This document shows, in pieces, positions 26,428-34,301 of a stretch of DNA of 34,301 nt (position 1 is its first letter; each line of letters begins with the position of its first letter). The position numbers and the translations under genes are program-made. Source of the stretch: a bacterium (GTDB lineage Bacteria > CG2-30-53-67 > CG2-30-70-394). The notes beneath the pieces were generated by a model. The model was not told the origin of the DNA, ran no database searches, and saw only the letters and a list, made by a program, of their open reading frames with translations. The stretch is taken from NCBI GenBank assembly GCA_024278555.1, contig JAJRSX010000033.1, positions 1-34,301 on the forward strand, in the 5' to 3' direction.

Positions 26428-26673
26428 CTACGACTTCTTTACGTACCCAACGTACTCACCCGGCTCCTCCTCCTCCACCCGGATACACGAGTTGCCGGTC
26501 TGCTGGCACCAGGCCGGCAGGTCCTTGAGAAACCCCTTGTCGTCAGAGGAGACCCGCAGCACCTGCCCGGGTGCCAGCTCCTTCATCTTCGTCGCGGTGG
26601 CGTAGATGGGCATGGGGCAGCACATGCCGAAGGTGTCGAGCTCATCGTCGGCGGTGATCGCCGACCCGCTCAT
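26428..26673 (-). CDS. tusA: TusA/SirA-family sulfur carrier protein
   Basis: The 81-residue protein has the family core DTFGMCCPMPIYATATKMKEL: the CPxP motif (CPMP) supplies the persulfide-carrying Cys, and a second Cys precedes it. TusA-like proteins carry sulfur between desulfurases, rhodaneses, DsrE-type proteins and acceptors in tRNA thiolation or sulfur oxidation. Its start overlaps the iscU stop by 4 bases (ATGA type), so the two are translated together. The downstream gene is the interrupted dsrE-like one. The identity as TusA proper rather than a paralog is inferred from context. Confidence 0.88.
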   Translation of the reverse strand: MSGSAITADDELDTFGMCCPMPIYATATKMKELAPGQVLRVSSDDKGFLKDLPAWCQQTGNSCIRVEEEEPGEYVGYVKKS

Positions 26674-27083
26674 GAGGCGGCCACCTCACCCTCTTCGGCG
26701 CCGCTCGCCACCCGCTCCTTGTAACTCTTGATCGCCTCGTGGAGGGCGTCGGCGGCGAGGGTGGAGCAGTGGATCTTGTGCGGCGGGAGCCCGTCGAGGG
26801 CCTCCTCGATGTCGCGATTTTTCAGGTTCTCCGCGTCCGCCAGGCTCATCCCCTTGACCATCTCGGTCATCATCGAGCTGTTGGCGATGGCGGCGGTGCA
26901 GCCGAAGGTCTTGAAGGAGGCGTCGACGATCTCGTCGCCCTCCACCTCCAGGTAGATATCCATCATGTCGCCGCAGGCGGGGCTGCCCACGGTGCCCACG
27001 GCGTTTGCATTTTCCAACTCGCCCATGTTGCGGGGGTTCATGAAGTGGTCGATCACCTTGGCGCTGTAGTCGGTGTGCTGCAT
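26670..27083 (-). CDS. iscU: IscU/NifU-type Fe-S cluster assembly scaffold
   Basis: The 137-residue protein contains the three cluster-binding Cys in GSPACGDMM, TFGCTAAIANSS and HKIHCSTLA, with the expected Asp in ACGD. It resembles the short NifU-like scaffolds with NPRNMGE near the N-terminus. It receives sulfur and iron to build [2Fe-2S] clusters. AAAGGAGT lies 6 bases upstream of ATG 27083. The order iscR-iscS-iscU-tusA holds, but hscA, hscB, iscA and fdx are absent, so this is a minimal isc locus. A 173-bp gap with repeat copy C separates it from iscS. Confidence 0.93.
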   Translation of the reverse strand: MQHTDYSAKVIDHFMNPRNMGELENANAVGTVGSPACGDMMDIYLEVEGDEIVDASFKTFGCTAAIANSSMMTEMVKGMSLADAENLKNRDIEEALDGLPPHKIHCSTLAADALHEAIKSYKERVASGAEEGEVAAS

Positions 27084-27100
27084 GGGGGACTCCTTTTATT

Positions 27101-27247
27101 TAGGGGGCAGGGAGAGAGGGGTGAAGGGAGATGGGGAGGGTGCCGGCCTGCGGCCAGCGATGGTCTCTCTGAGTGAGGGGTTGTGTCGGCATCTTCAGCA
27201 GCCCGAAGGGCTGTCCTGCCCTATCTCCCTACGTCTCTATCTCCCTA
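27101..27247. repeat. Intergenic repeat family, copy C (diverged)
   Basis: In plus orientation this shares the layout of copy B: G-rich left end, CCGGCC-TGC-GGCC hairpin followed by AGCGATG, a GAGTGAG stretch, then CAGCCCGAAGGGCTGTCC and CCCT. The right end (CTCCCTACGTCTCTATCTCC) is an imperfect inverse of the left G-rich end. It lies within the isc operon between the iscS stop (27257) and the iscU start (27083). Similarity to A and B is patchy, about half of the length by eye. Confidence 0.6.
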
Positions 27248-27256
27248 GTGGCTGGG

Positions 27257-28468
27257 TTAACGAAAGTAGTGCTTCCTCTTGCCGTAGATGGGCGACATCT
27301 TGCGCAGGGTCTCCACGACCCTGGGGATCTCCTCCAGGGCGTCGTCGATGTCGGCGTCGGTATTGTCGATGCCGAGGGTGATGAGGATGGAGCCCTGGGC
27401 GAGGACCTCATCGACGCCGATCGCGTGCAGCACCTGCGACCCCTTCAGGGCCATGGAGGCGCACGCCGAGCCGGACGCCACGGCAATCCCGTCGAGGTCG
27501 AGCCTGACCAGGGTCCCCTCCCCCTCGATCCCCTCGATGGAGATGTCGAGGTAGCCGGGGAGACGCTCGGTGGGGTGGCCGTTGACCTGCACGTTCTCGA
27601 TCCGTTCAACGAGGCCGCGTTCGAGACGGTCGCGCAGGCCGCTGACCCGCGCCATCCGCGCCTCCATCTCGGCGGCGGCCCGCTCGGCGGCGACCCCGAG
27701 GCCGACGATCGCCGGGACGTTCTCGGTGCCGGCGCGCTTGCCGTTCTCCTGCACGCCACCGTGGATCAACGGGGTCAGGCGAACTCCCTTGCGGGCATAC
27801 AGCGCCCCGGCCCCCTTGGGACCGTAGAAGCGGTGCGCGGTGAGCGACAGCAGGTCGACGCCGAGGGCGTCGACGTCCACCGGGATCTGGCCGACCGCGT
27901 AGGTACCGTCCGCATGGACGACGATCCGCTTGTTGATCGCCTTCACCAGCCGTGCCACCTCGGCCACCGGCTGCAGGGTGCCGACCTCCTGGTTGGCGAG
28001 CTGGACGCTCACCAGGACCGTGTCGTCGCGCACCGCATCGGCCACTGCCTGCGGATCGACCCGGCCGTAACCGTCGACCCCCACGAAGGTGGTCTCGAAG
28101 CCGAGCTTCTCCAGGAACTTGACCGAGTGGTGGACCGCGTAGTGCTCCACCTCGGTGGTGACGATGTGCTTGCCGCGCCGCTGCGCCGCCAGGGCCGCCC
28201 CCTTCACCGCCAGGTTGTTCGCCTCGATGCCGCCACTGGTGAAGGTGATCTGGGTCGCCGGCGCGTGGATCAGGGCGCCGACCTGCTCCCGCGCCTGCTT
28301 GAGGGCGTGGGCCGGGCCGCTCCCCTGGGTGTGGAACGACTGGGGGCTGCCGTACTCCTCCGACAGGTAGGGAACCATCGCCTCCACCACCTCGGGCAGG
28401 GGGCGGGCGGTGGCCGCGTGGTCCATGTAGATGCGACGCGGGGCGGCAGTGGTCTGGGTCATAGCCAT
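27257..28468 (-). CDS. iscS: IscS/NifS-like protein (aminotransferase class V) with Arg in place of the PLP lysine
   Basis: The 403-residue protein has the cysteine desulfurase fold and length: IYMDHAATARPLP at the start, EVEHYAV (His109, the H104 position of E. coli IscS), and the sulfur-accepting loop ASGSACASMAL with Cys336. The lysine that forms the Schiff base (K206 in E. coli, in SGHKIYGPKG) is Arg213 here, in TAHRFYGPKG. Two other cofactor contacts differ: the DATQ segment is DGTY (Gln to Tyr190), and the Asn-Asn-Glu segment is Asn-Gln-Glu (Gln160). Classic desulfurase activity is thus doubtful. GGAGGAG precedes ATG 28468. It is cotranscribed with iscR upstream and iscU downstream. Confidence 0.9.
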   Translation of the reverse strand: MAMTQTTAAPRRIYMDHAATARPLPEVVEAMVPYLSEEYGSPQSFHTQGSGPAHALKQAREQVGALIHAPATQITFTSGGIEANNLAVKGAALAAQRRGKHIVTTEVEHYAVHHSVKFLEKLGFETTFVGVDGYGRVDPQAVADAVRDDTVLVSVQLANQEVGTLQPVAEVARLVKAINKRIVVHADGTYAVGQIPVDVDALGVDLLSLTAHRFYGPKGAGALYARKGVRLTPLIHGGVQENGKRAGTENVPAIVGLGVAAERAAAEMEARMARVSGLRDRLERGLVERIENVQVNGHPTERLPGYLDISIEGIEGEGTLVRLDLDGIAVASGSACASMALKGSQVLHAIGVDEVLAQGSILITLGIDNTDADIDDALEEIPRVVETLRKMSPIYGKRKHYFR

Positions 28469-28538
28469 GAAGGTCTCTCCTCCGAATTTCGAGTCGGGTG
28501 TGTACGTCTGGGTGGGGGGGTGACCGGGTGCGCGACGT

Positions 28539-29003
28539 TCAGCGAGGTGCCCCCAGGCTGATGGGGTGAGCCGCGGTGGCCGGCGGGGAGGGGGTCGCGG
28601 CGAGCTCGTCCATGGTCTTCTTCTCCAAGATCCCGCGGACCGCCTCCTGGACCTCCTGCCACACATCCTGGCCGCCGCAGGAGGAGGTGCATGCCATCGC
28701 CTCTCCGCCGCCGGCGTGGGGGTCGGTGCAATCGTTAAAGACGATCGGCCCCTCGACGCACTCGACCACCTCCAGGAGGGTGATCTTGGCCGGCGGTCGC
28801 GCCAGGGAGTAGCCGCCGCCGTGGCCGCGGGTGGAGCGCACCAGACCGGCACGGGCGAGGTTCTGAAAGATCTTCGCGAGGAAGCTGTCCGGCACCTCCA
28901 TGGCCGCGGCGATGTCCGCCACCAGGACCACCTCACCGCGCCGCTGGCGGGCGAGGTAGATCAGCCCGCGCATCGCATAGTCTCCAGCCTTGGTGAGTCG
29001 CAT
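28539..29003 (-). CDS. iscR: Rrf2-family transcription regulator, IscR-like
   Basis: The 154-residue protein starts MRLTKAGDYAMRGLIYLARQ and has an Rrf2 winged helix (SFLAKIFQNLARAGLVRSTRG, GGYSLARPP). Three Cys in NDCTDP, ACTSSC lie where IscR binds its [2Fe-2S] cluster, but spaced 13 and 4 residues apart rather than the six-residue steps of E. coli IscR. It likely senses Fe-S status and controls the isc genes downstream, with sat divergent. GGAG precedes ATG 29003. The tail after residue 130 is Pro/Ala-rich. Confidence 0.88.
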   Translation of the reverse strand: MRLTKAGDYAMRGLIYLARQRRGEVVLVADIAAAMEVPDSFLAKIFQNLARAGLVRSTRGHGGGYSLARPPAKITLLEVVECVEGPIVFNDCTDPHAGGGEAMACTSSCGGQDVWQEVQEAVRGILEKKTMDELAATPSPPATAAHPISLGAPR

Positions 29004-29231
29004 CGCTTATCTCCGGATAAACCGGACTTCATTCATCCGATTGGTCCGCAGACCTTAACGGCACACCGGCGGCAAGGCAAGAGCCGTGTAGGGGTGTGGG
29101 CGAAGATGGCAATAACGCCAGCAGGTTGACGCCGACACTCCCCCCATGCTTCCCTCTCGCGGCCCTTATTGTTCAATCGGTGCGGAGGTGCGTCTTCGGC
29201 GACCCACCCACCTCATCTAAGGAGAAAACAC
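29004..29231. promoter_or_regulatory. Divergent iscR/sat intergenic region with candidate Rrf2 site
   Basis: The 228-base region must hold promoters for both iscR (leftwards) and sat (rightwards). Near iscR, 29012-29045 has CCGGATAAACCGGA and an interrupted inverted motif CGGA-N9-TCCG. This is a reasonable Rrf2/IscR operator candidate, not a consensus match. Near sat, AAGGAGA lies 7 bases before its ATG. No confident -35/-10 boxes were assigned. Confidence 0.4.
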
Positions 29232-30449
29232 ATGGCCCTGGTAAAACCGCACGGTGGTGGTGATCTCAAACCCCTACTTCTGGAAGGCGATGCTCGGAAG
29301 CAGGAGCTGGAAAAGGCGAAGGGGCTCACCCAGGTGAAGATGACCTCCCGGGAGACCGGCGACCTCATCATGCTGGGGATCGGCGGCTTCACCCCGCTCG
29401 ACGGCTTCATGACCAAGGCCGACTGGCAGGGGGTGTGCGACACCTACCAGATGGCCAACGGCCTCTTTTGGCCCATCCCGATCACCCTCTCCACCACCCA
29501 GGGTAAGGCGGACTCCATCTCCGAGGGCGAGGAGATCGCCCTGGTCGACGAGGAGAGCGGCGAGATCATGGGGACCATGAAGGTCACGGAGAAGTACACC
29601 ATCGACAAGGCCCACGAGTGCCAGTGCGTCTTCAAGACCACCGACATGGAGCACCCGGGGGTCGCCAAGGTGATGGAGCAGGAGGAGGTGAACCTCGCCG
29701 GCCCGGTGAAGGTCCTCTCCGAGGGGAACTTCCCGACCGAGTTCGAGGGGATCTACATGACCCCGGCCCAGACCCGCGCCATCTTCGAGGAGAAGGGGTG
29801 GAACACGGTGGCGGCCTTCCAGACCCGCAACCCGATGCACCGCTCCCACGAGTACCTCGCGAAGATCGCCATCGAGATCACCGACGGGGTGCTGATCCAC
29901 CAGCTCCTCGGCAAGCTCAAGCCGGGCGACATCCCGGCGGACGTGCGCCGCGACGCGATCAACTCGCTCACCGAGAACTACTTCGTCAAGGACACCTACG
30001 TCCAGGCGGGCTATCCCCTCGACATGCGCTACGCCGGCCCCCGCGAGGCGCTCCTGCACGCCCTCTTCCGCCAGAACTTCGGCTGCTCGCACCTCCTGGT
30101 GGGGCGTGATCACGCCGGCGTCGGCGACTACTACGGCCCCTTCGACGCCCACAAGATCTTCGACGAGATCCCCAAGGGCGCCCTGGAGACCCAGGCCCTG
30201 AAGATCGACTGGACCTTCTACTGCATCAAGTGCGACGGCATGGCGTCGATGAAGACCTGCCCGCACGGCAAGGAGGACCGGATGCTCCTCTCCGGCACGA
30301 AGATGCGGAAGATGCTCTCCGAGGGCGAGGACGTCCCGCCCCAGTTCTCCCGTCCCGAGGTCGTCGAGATCCTCAAGGCGTACTACGCCTCCATGAAGGA
30401 CGAGGACAAGGTGGAGATCAAGCTCCACAAGGCGGCCACGGGCGCGTAA
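29232..30449 (+). CDS. sat: ATP sulfurylase (sulfate adenylyltransferase), dissimilatory homo-oligomeric type
   Basis: The 405-residue enzyme interconverts ATP plus sulfate and APS plus pyrophosphate. Family motifs are present: the substrate-binding [13 protein letters not shown] (QxRN, HxxH), [14 protein letters not shown], and a Cys/His zinc cluster [18 protein letters not shown]. The single-polypeptide Sat form, not CysDN, is used in dissimilatory sulfate reduction and, in reverse, in sulfur oxidation. No apr or dsrAB genes are in the window, so the direction is undetermined. ATG 29232 has AAGGAGA upstream, and the upstream in-frame start at 29169 is rejected. A strong terminator follows. 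It is divergent from iscR. Confidence 0.96.
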   Translation: MALVKPHGGGDLKPLLLEGDARKQELEKAKGLTQVKMTSRETGDLIMLGIGGFTPLDGFMTKADWQGVCDTYQMANGLFWPIPITLSTTQGKADSISEGEEIALVDEESGEIMGTMKVTEKYTIDKAHECQCVFKTTDMEHPGVAKVMEQEEVNLAGPVKVLSEGNFPTEFEGIYMTPAQTRAIFEEKGWNTVAAFQTRNPMHRSHEYLAKIAIEITDGVLIHQLLGKLKPGDIPADVRRDAINSLTENYFVKDTYVQAGYPLDMRYAGPREALLHALFRQNFGCSHLLVGRDHAGVGDYYGPFDAHKIFDEIPKGALETQALKIDWTFYCIKCDGMASMKTCPHGKEDRMLLSGTKMRKMLSEGEDVPPQFSRPEVVEILKAYYASMKDEDKVEIKLHKAATGA

Positions 30450-30474
30450 TCCAGGCGCCATGAAGTAGCAACGC

Positions 30475-30507
30475 AGGGCGGTCCGGGCAACCGGGCCGCC
30501 CTTTTTG
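30475..30507 (+). terminator. Intrinsic terminator of sat
   Basis: GGGCGGTCCGG (30476-30486) pairs with CCGGGCCGCCC (30491-30501) around GCAA, one position being a wobble pair, followed by TTTTTG. It lies 26 bases after the sat stop. This is a textbook Rho-independent terminator on the plus strand. Confidence 0.9.
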
Positions 30508-30538
30508 TTGGTCCTTGATCCCCACGCCGAGCGTGGCT

Positions 30539-30567
30539 ATGTTTTGTTGATATCTTCAACAAAACAT
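30539..30567. promoter_or_regulatory. Palindromic operator upstream of the RHH/PIN toxin-antitoxin pair
   Basis: ATGTTTTGTTGA (30539-30550), a 5-base spacer, and TCAACAAAACAT (30556-30567) form perfect 12-bp arms, AT-rich in a GC-rich region. It ends 23 bases before the antitoxin ATG. Ribbon-helix-helix antitoxins bind such palindromes to autorepress, so it is the expected operator, overlapping the promoter. Confidence 0.75.
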
Positions 30568-30590
30568 CCTTCTTCACGGCGAGGTGGCCC

Positions 30591-30824
30591 ATGGCGACGA
30601 TGAACTTCAGCGTGCCGGAGACGGTCAAAAAGGCGTTCAATGAAACCTTCGACAAGCAGAACAAGAGCGCCATCATCGTCCGGCTCATGATCGAGGCGAT
30701 CGAGGCGGAACGACAGAAGGCGCGTCGTGCCGCCCTCATCGACCGGCTCCTCGCCCTTCGCGGCAGCGTCCAACCGGTGAAGCCGGCGGAGGTCAAGGCT
30801 GCCCGACGCGCGGTGCGTCCTTGA
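30591..30824 (+). CDS. Ribbon-helix-helix antitoxin of a PIN toxin pair
   Basis: The 77-residue basic protein begins MATMNFSVPETVKKAFNET, then SAIIVRLMIEAIEAER, the beta-strand/helix/helix pattern of CopG/Arc-type ribbon-helix-helix proteins. The C-terminal part (about 45-77) is rich in Arg, Lys and Ala and probably wraps the toxin. A palindrome lies 23 bases upstream, and its stop overlaps the toxin start by 4 bases. Function as the DNA-binding antitoxin is inferred from fold and arrangement. ATG 30600 is an alternative start. Confidence 0.85.
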   Translation: MATMNFSVPETVKKAFNETFDKQNKSAIIVRLMIEAIEAERQKARRAALIDRLLALRGSVQPVKPAEVKAARRAVRP

Positions 30825-31261
30825 GCCCTCTCGTGGTGGACGCCAGCGTCGCGGTGAAGTGGGTGCTGCCGGAGATGGATGGGGAGGCCGATATCGACCA
30901 GGCCATGGCGCTTCTCACCGCCTTCCAGCGGGGTGAGGTGGGGCTCCTCCAGCCGCCCCACTGGCTCGCCGAGGTCGCCGCCGTGATCGCCCGCCTGCGC
31001 CCCACCCTCGCGGCGGAAGCGACCACCCTCTTTCACGCCCTCGACCTTCCGGTGGTCGATGACCTCGACGTCTATCTGCGCGGCTGCGCCCTCGCCACCG
31101 AGCTTCACCGCCACCTCTTCGACACCCTCTACCACGCCGTGGCCCTCGAAAGGGGGGCCACGTTTATCACCGCCGACGCCTGCTACTGGCGCAAGGCAAG
31201 CTCCCAGGGGGCGATCCAACTCCTCCGGGAGCTGGATCTCGATGGCGCGGGCGCCCCGTGA
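30821..31261 (+). CDS. VapC-like PIN-domain ribonuclease toxin
   Basis: The 146-residue protein has the PIN acidic residues in order: Asp in PLVVDASVAVKW, Glu in HWLAEVAAV, Asp in HLFDTLYHAVA and Asp in FITADACYW. VapC toxins cleave RNA, commonly tRNA or rRNA, when the antitoxin is lost. TTG 30821 overlaps the antitoxin stop (TTGA), which gives translational coupling; a GTG at 30833 is a possible alternative. It is intact, unlike the unrelated PIN fragment near 5182. The target is unknown. Confidence 0.87.
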   Translation: MSPLVVDASVAVKWVLPEMDGEADIDQAMALLTAFQRGEVGLLQPPHWLAEVAAVIARLRPTLAAEATTLFHALDLPVVDDLDVYLRGCALATELHRHLFDTLYHAVALERGATFITADACYWRKASSQGAIQLLRELDLDGAGAP

Positions 31262-31432
31262 CCACCGGCAACCTTTTCACCTTCGCGCCGACCCCCTAGA
31301 GTGGCGCGTCGCGGCCCTGGGTCGGGGGGAGGATTCCCCCAAACGCGAGGCCTTCGGGAGACACGGATTGCCGCGGCGAGCCCACCGCGATCTCCCCTCT
31401 CCATACCTCTGTCTTTCACCTCCCGAGCTTCC

Positions 31433-32970
<1,538 letters not shown>

Positions 32971-32974
<4 letters not shown>

Positions 32975-33016
32975 TTTTTCGACCTTCTTATAGGGAGTGA
33001 TGGATCGAAAAATCAT
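32971..33016. terminator. Shared hairpin between convergent guaA and P-type ATPase
   Basis: ATGATTTTTCGA (32971-32982) and TCGAAAAATCAT (33005-33016) are perfect 12-bp inverted arms with a 22-base loop. The left arm contains the guaA stop, and the right arm ends 3 bases before the ATPase stop. T-runs lie in the stems on both strands, so bidirectional termination is plausible. Confidence 0.6.
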
Positions 33017-33019
33017 GAT

Positions 33020-34301
33020 TCATACACGGTCTTCATCCCGTGGTACCTCGGTATCCATGCCAGGGAGGAAATCTCGCATCTCCGCCTGTGGCGGCCTCCA
33101 CCGGTTCAGCCGTAGGGAGTTGGCGATCACCAGCAGCGACGAGATGAACATCGCCGAGGCGGCGAAGACCGGCGACAGGCGGCCCGAGACCGCCAGGGCG
33201 AGGCCGACGACGTTGTAGGCAAAGGCCCAGACGAGGTTGGTGATCAGGGTCCGGTGGACCCGGCGGCCGAGGTCGAGGAGGCGGGGGATGGCGCGCAGGT
33301 CGTCGCCCAGGGCGACCACGTCGGCGGCGAGGCGCGACAGGTCGCTGCCGCCCCCCATGGCGACCCCCACCGGGGCGGCGGCGAGGACCGGGGCGTCGTT
33401 GATCCCGTCCCCGACCATCAACGGCCGGCGACCCGCGGCCACGAGGGCCGCCACCGCGCCGATCTTCTCGTCGGGGAGGAGGGGGGCGCGGTGGTCCACG
33501 GCCACCGGGAGGCGTCCGGCCACCTCCGCCACCGACGCCGCCTCATCACCCGAAAGGAGGGTGATGGGAGGGCCCATGGCCGACAACGCCATGACCGCCT
33601 CGGCGCCGCCCGGCGCCAGGTCCTCCGCGAGGCGCACCGCCGCCACCGCCGCCTCGCCGCGGGCCAGGTAGACCCAGCGGCCCGCGGGGAGGTGGGCGAG
33701 GGGGTCGGGGAGTGCCACCCCCTCTTCGGCGAGCCAGCGGCGGCTGCCCGCCCGCCATCGCACCCCGTCGAGCTCGCCGCTTACACCGCACCCGGCCACG
33801 GTGCGCAGCGCCTCGGCGACCGTCTCCTCCCCCGCCCAGGCGGCCAGGGCGCGGCCCGCCGGGTGCTCGCTCCGCGCCTCCAGGCGGCTGATCGCAAGGC
33901 GTACCTCCGCCTCGCCGACCCCCGGGGCCAGGCGCACCTCCACCACCTCGAGCGCGGCGGCGGTGAGGGTGCCGGTCTTGTCGAGGCAGACCGTGTCGAC
34001 CGTGCCGACCGCCTCCAGGGCGGCGGCGGTGCGGATGAGGAGGCCGTGGCGGGCCGCCACCCCGAGCCCCACCCAGAGGGCCATGGGGGTGGCGATGCCG
34101 AGGGCGCAGGGGCAGGCGATCACCCACACCGCCAGGGTCCTGAGCAGCGCCGCCTCCACCCCGAGGCGTGGCTGCCAGTACAGGAAGGTCGCCACCCCGA
34201 TCCCCACCACCACCGGCGCCACCCAAGCGGCGACCGCGTCGGCGAGGCGCTGGCGCGGGCCGCGCGCCCTCCTGGCCTCCTCCATGAGGCGGGCGATGCG
34301 G
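33020..34301 (-). CDS. Cu(+)-type P1B ATPase, C-terminal part (5' end beyond window)
   Basis: The visible 427 residues cover the catalytic half of a heavy-metal P-type ATPase. They include the intramembrane VIACPCALGIATP (CPC metal site), the phosphorylation site CLDKTGTLT, the nucleotide-domain SEHPAGRAL (HP motif), and GDGINDAPVLAAAPVGVAMG. The last two helices hold AYNVVGLALAVSG and AMFISSLLVIANSLRLNR, as in Cu(I) pumps. The C-terminal style is compatible with CcoI/FixI (copper delivery to cbb3 oxidase) or CopA; no ccoS follows, so the subtype is open. The reading frame continues to the right edge (IARL before the first Met), so the N-terminal metal-binding domains are missing. Confidence 0.93.
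   Translation of the reverse strand, partial: RIARLMEEARRARGPRQRLADAVAAWVAPVVVGIGVATFLYWQPRLGVEAALLRTLAVWVIACPCALGIATPMALWVGLGVAARHGLLIRTAAALEAVGTVDTVCLDKTGTLTAAALEVVEVRLAPGVGEAEVRLAISRLEARSEHPAGRALAAWAGEETVAEALRTVAGCGVSGELDGVRWRAGSRRWLAEEGVALPDPLAHLPAGRWVYLARGEAAVAAVRLAEDLAPGGAEAVMALSAMGPPITLLSGDEAASVAEVAGRLPVAVDHRAPLLPDEKIGAVAALVAAGRRPLMVGDGINDAPVLAAAPVGVAMGGGSDLSRLAADVVALGDDLRAIPRLLDLGRRVHRTLITNLVWAFAYNVVGLALAVSGRLSPVFAASAMFISSLLVIANSLRLNRWRPPQAEMRDFLPGMDTEVPRDEDRV

Overview
This is a GC-rich chromosomal window, probably from a member of the Pseudomonadota (Proteobacteria) with a respiratory, possibly sulfur-linked, lifestyle. The aroQ-accB-accC order at the left edge and a REP-like palindrome (core TAGGAGCGGGTTGCACCCGC on the minus strand, about 19260-19280) point towards Gammaproteobacteria. 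The split cytochrome b with an octaheme cytochrome c and a GltD-like flavoprotein is more often associated with deltaproteobacterial, Nitrospira-like or anammox-type respiratory chains. I cannot fix the class from sequence alone. No tRNA, rRNA, CRISPR array, prophage or complete transposase was seen.

Layout, left half. The 3' end of aroQ is followed by accB and accC on the plus strand. A 200-bp inverted repeat separates these from a minus-strand run made of a YihY/BrkB membrane protein, a redoxin and trpC. Upstream of the yihY start lie a 169-bp MITE-like element and a broken VapC (PIN) fragment. Then comes a six-gene minus-strand respiratory cluster. In transcription order it is a GltD-like NAD(P)/FAD/Fe-S oxidoreductase, a Rieske protein, cytochrome b6-type and subunit-IV-type cytochrome b, a membrane-anchored octaheme cytochrome c, and a periplasmic cupredoxin-like protein with a strong terminator. 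Upstream of it, a second minus-strand pair couples a periplasmic substrate-binding protein to a hybrid PAS histidine kinase.

Layout, middle. Plus-strand genes are a PEGA lipoprotein, aspS, a HAD phosphatase, a GGDEF diguanylate cyclase, a solitary HicB-like protein and a zinc-ribbon YggX-like protein. A minus-strand lemA/TPM/TPM operon follows. Two inverted copies of a roughly 150-bp intergenic repeat sit immediately upstream of the YggX and first TPM start codons. A third, diverged copy lies between iscS and iscU.

Layout, right half. An OB-fold lipoprotein and mutT are followed by a sulfur/Fe-S block, iscR-iscS-[repeat]-iscU-tusA-dsrE-like, transcribed leftwards and divergent from a dissimilatory-type sat (ATP sulfurylase). 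The IscS-like protein has Arg at the PLP-lysine position plus two other cofactor-pocket changes. The DsrE-like gene carries an in-frame amber codon. Then come a ribbon-helix-helix/PIN toxin-antitoxin pair behind a perfect 12-bp-arm palindrome, guaA, and the 3' part of a Cu(+)-type P1B ATPase that runs off the right edge.

Together the genes suggest quinone-linked electron transfer to multiheme and copper carriers with a possible NAD(P) branch, plus intracellular sulfur handling (IscU, TusA, Sat). The best candidates for something not well described are the six-gene R/b complex cluster, the Lys-less IscS context, and the repeat family positioned at start codons.
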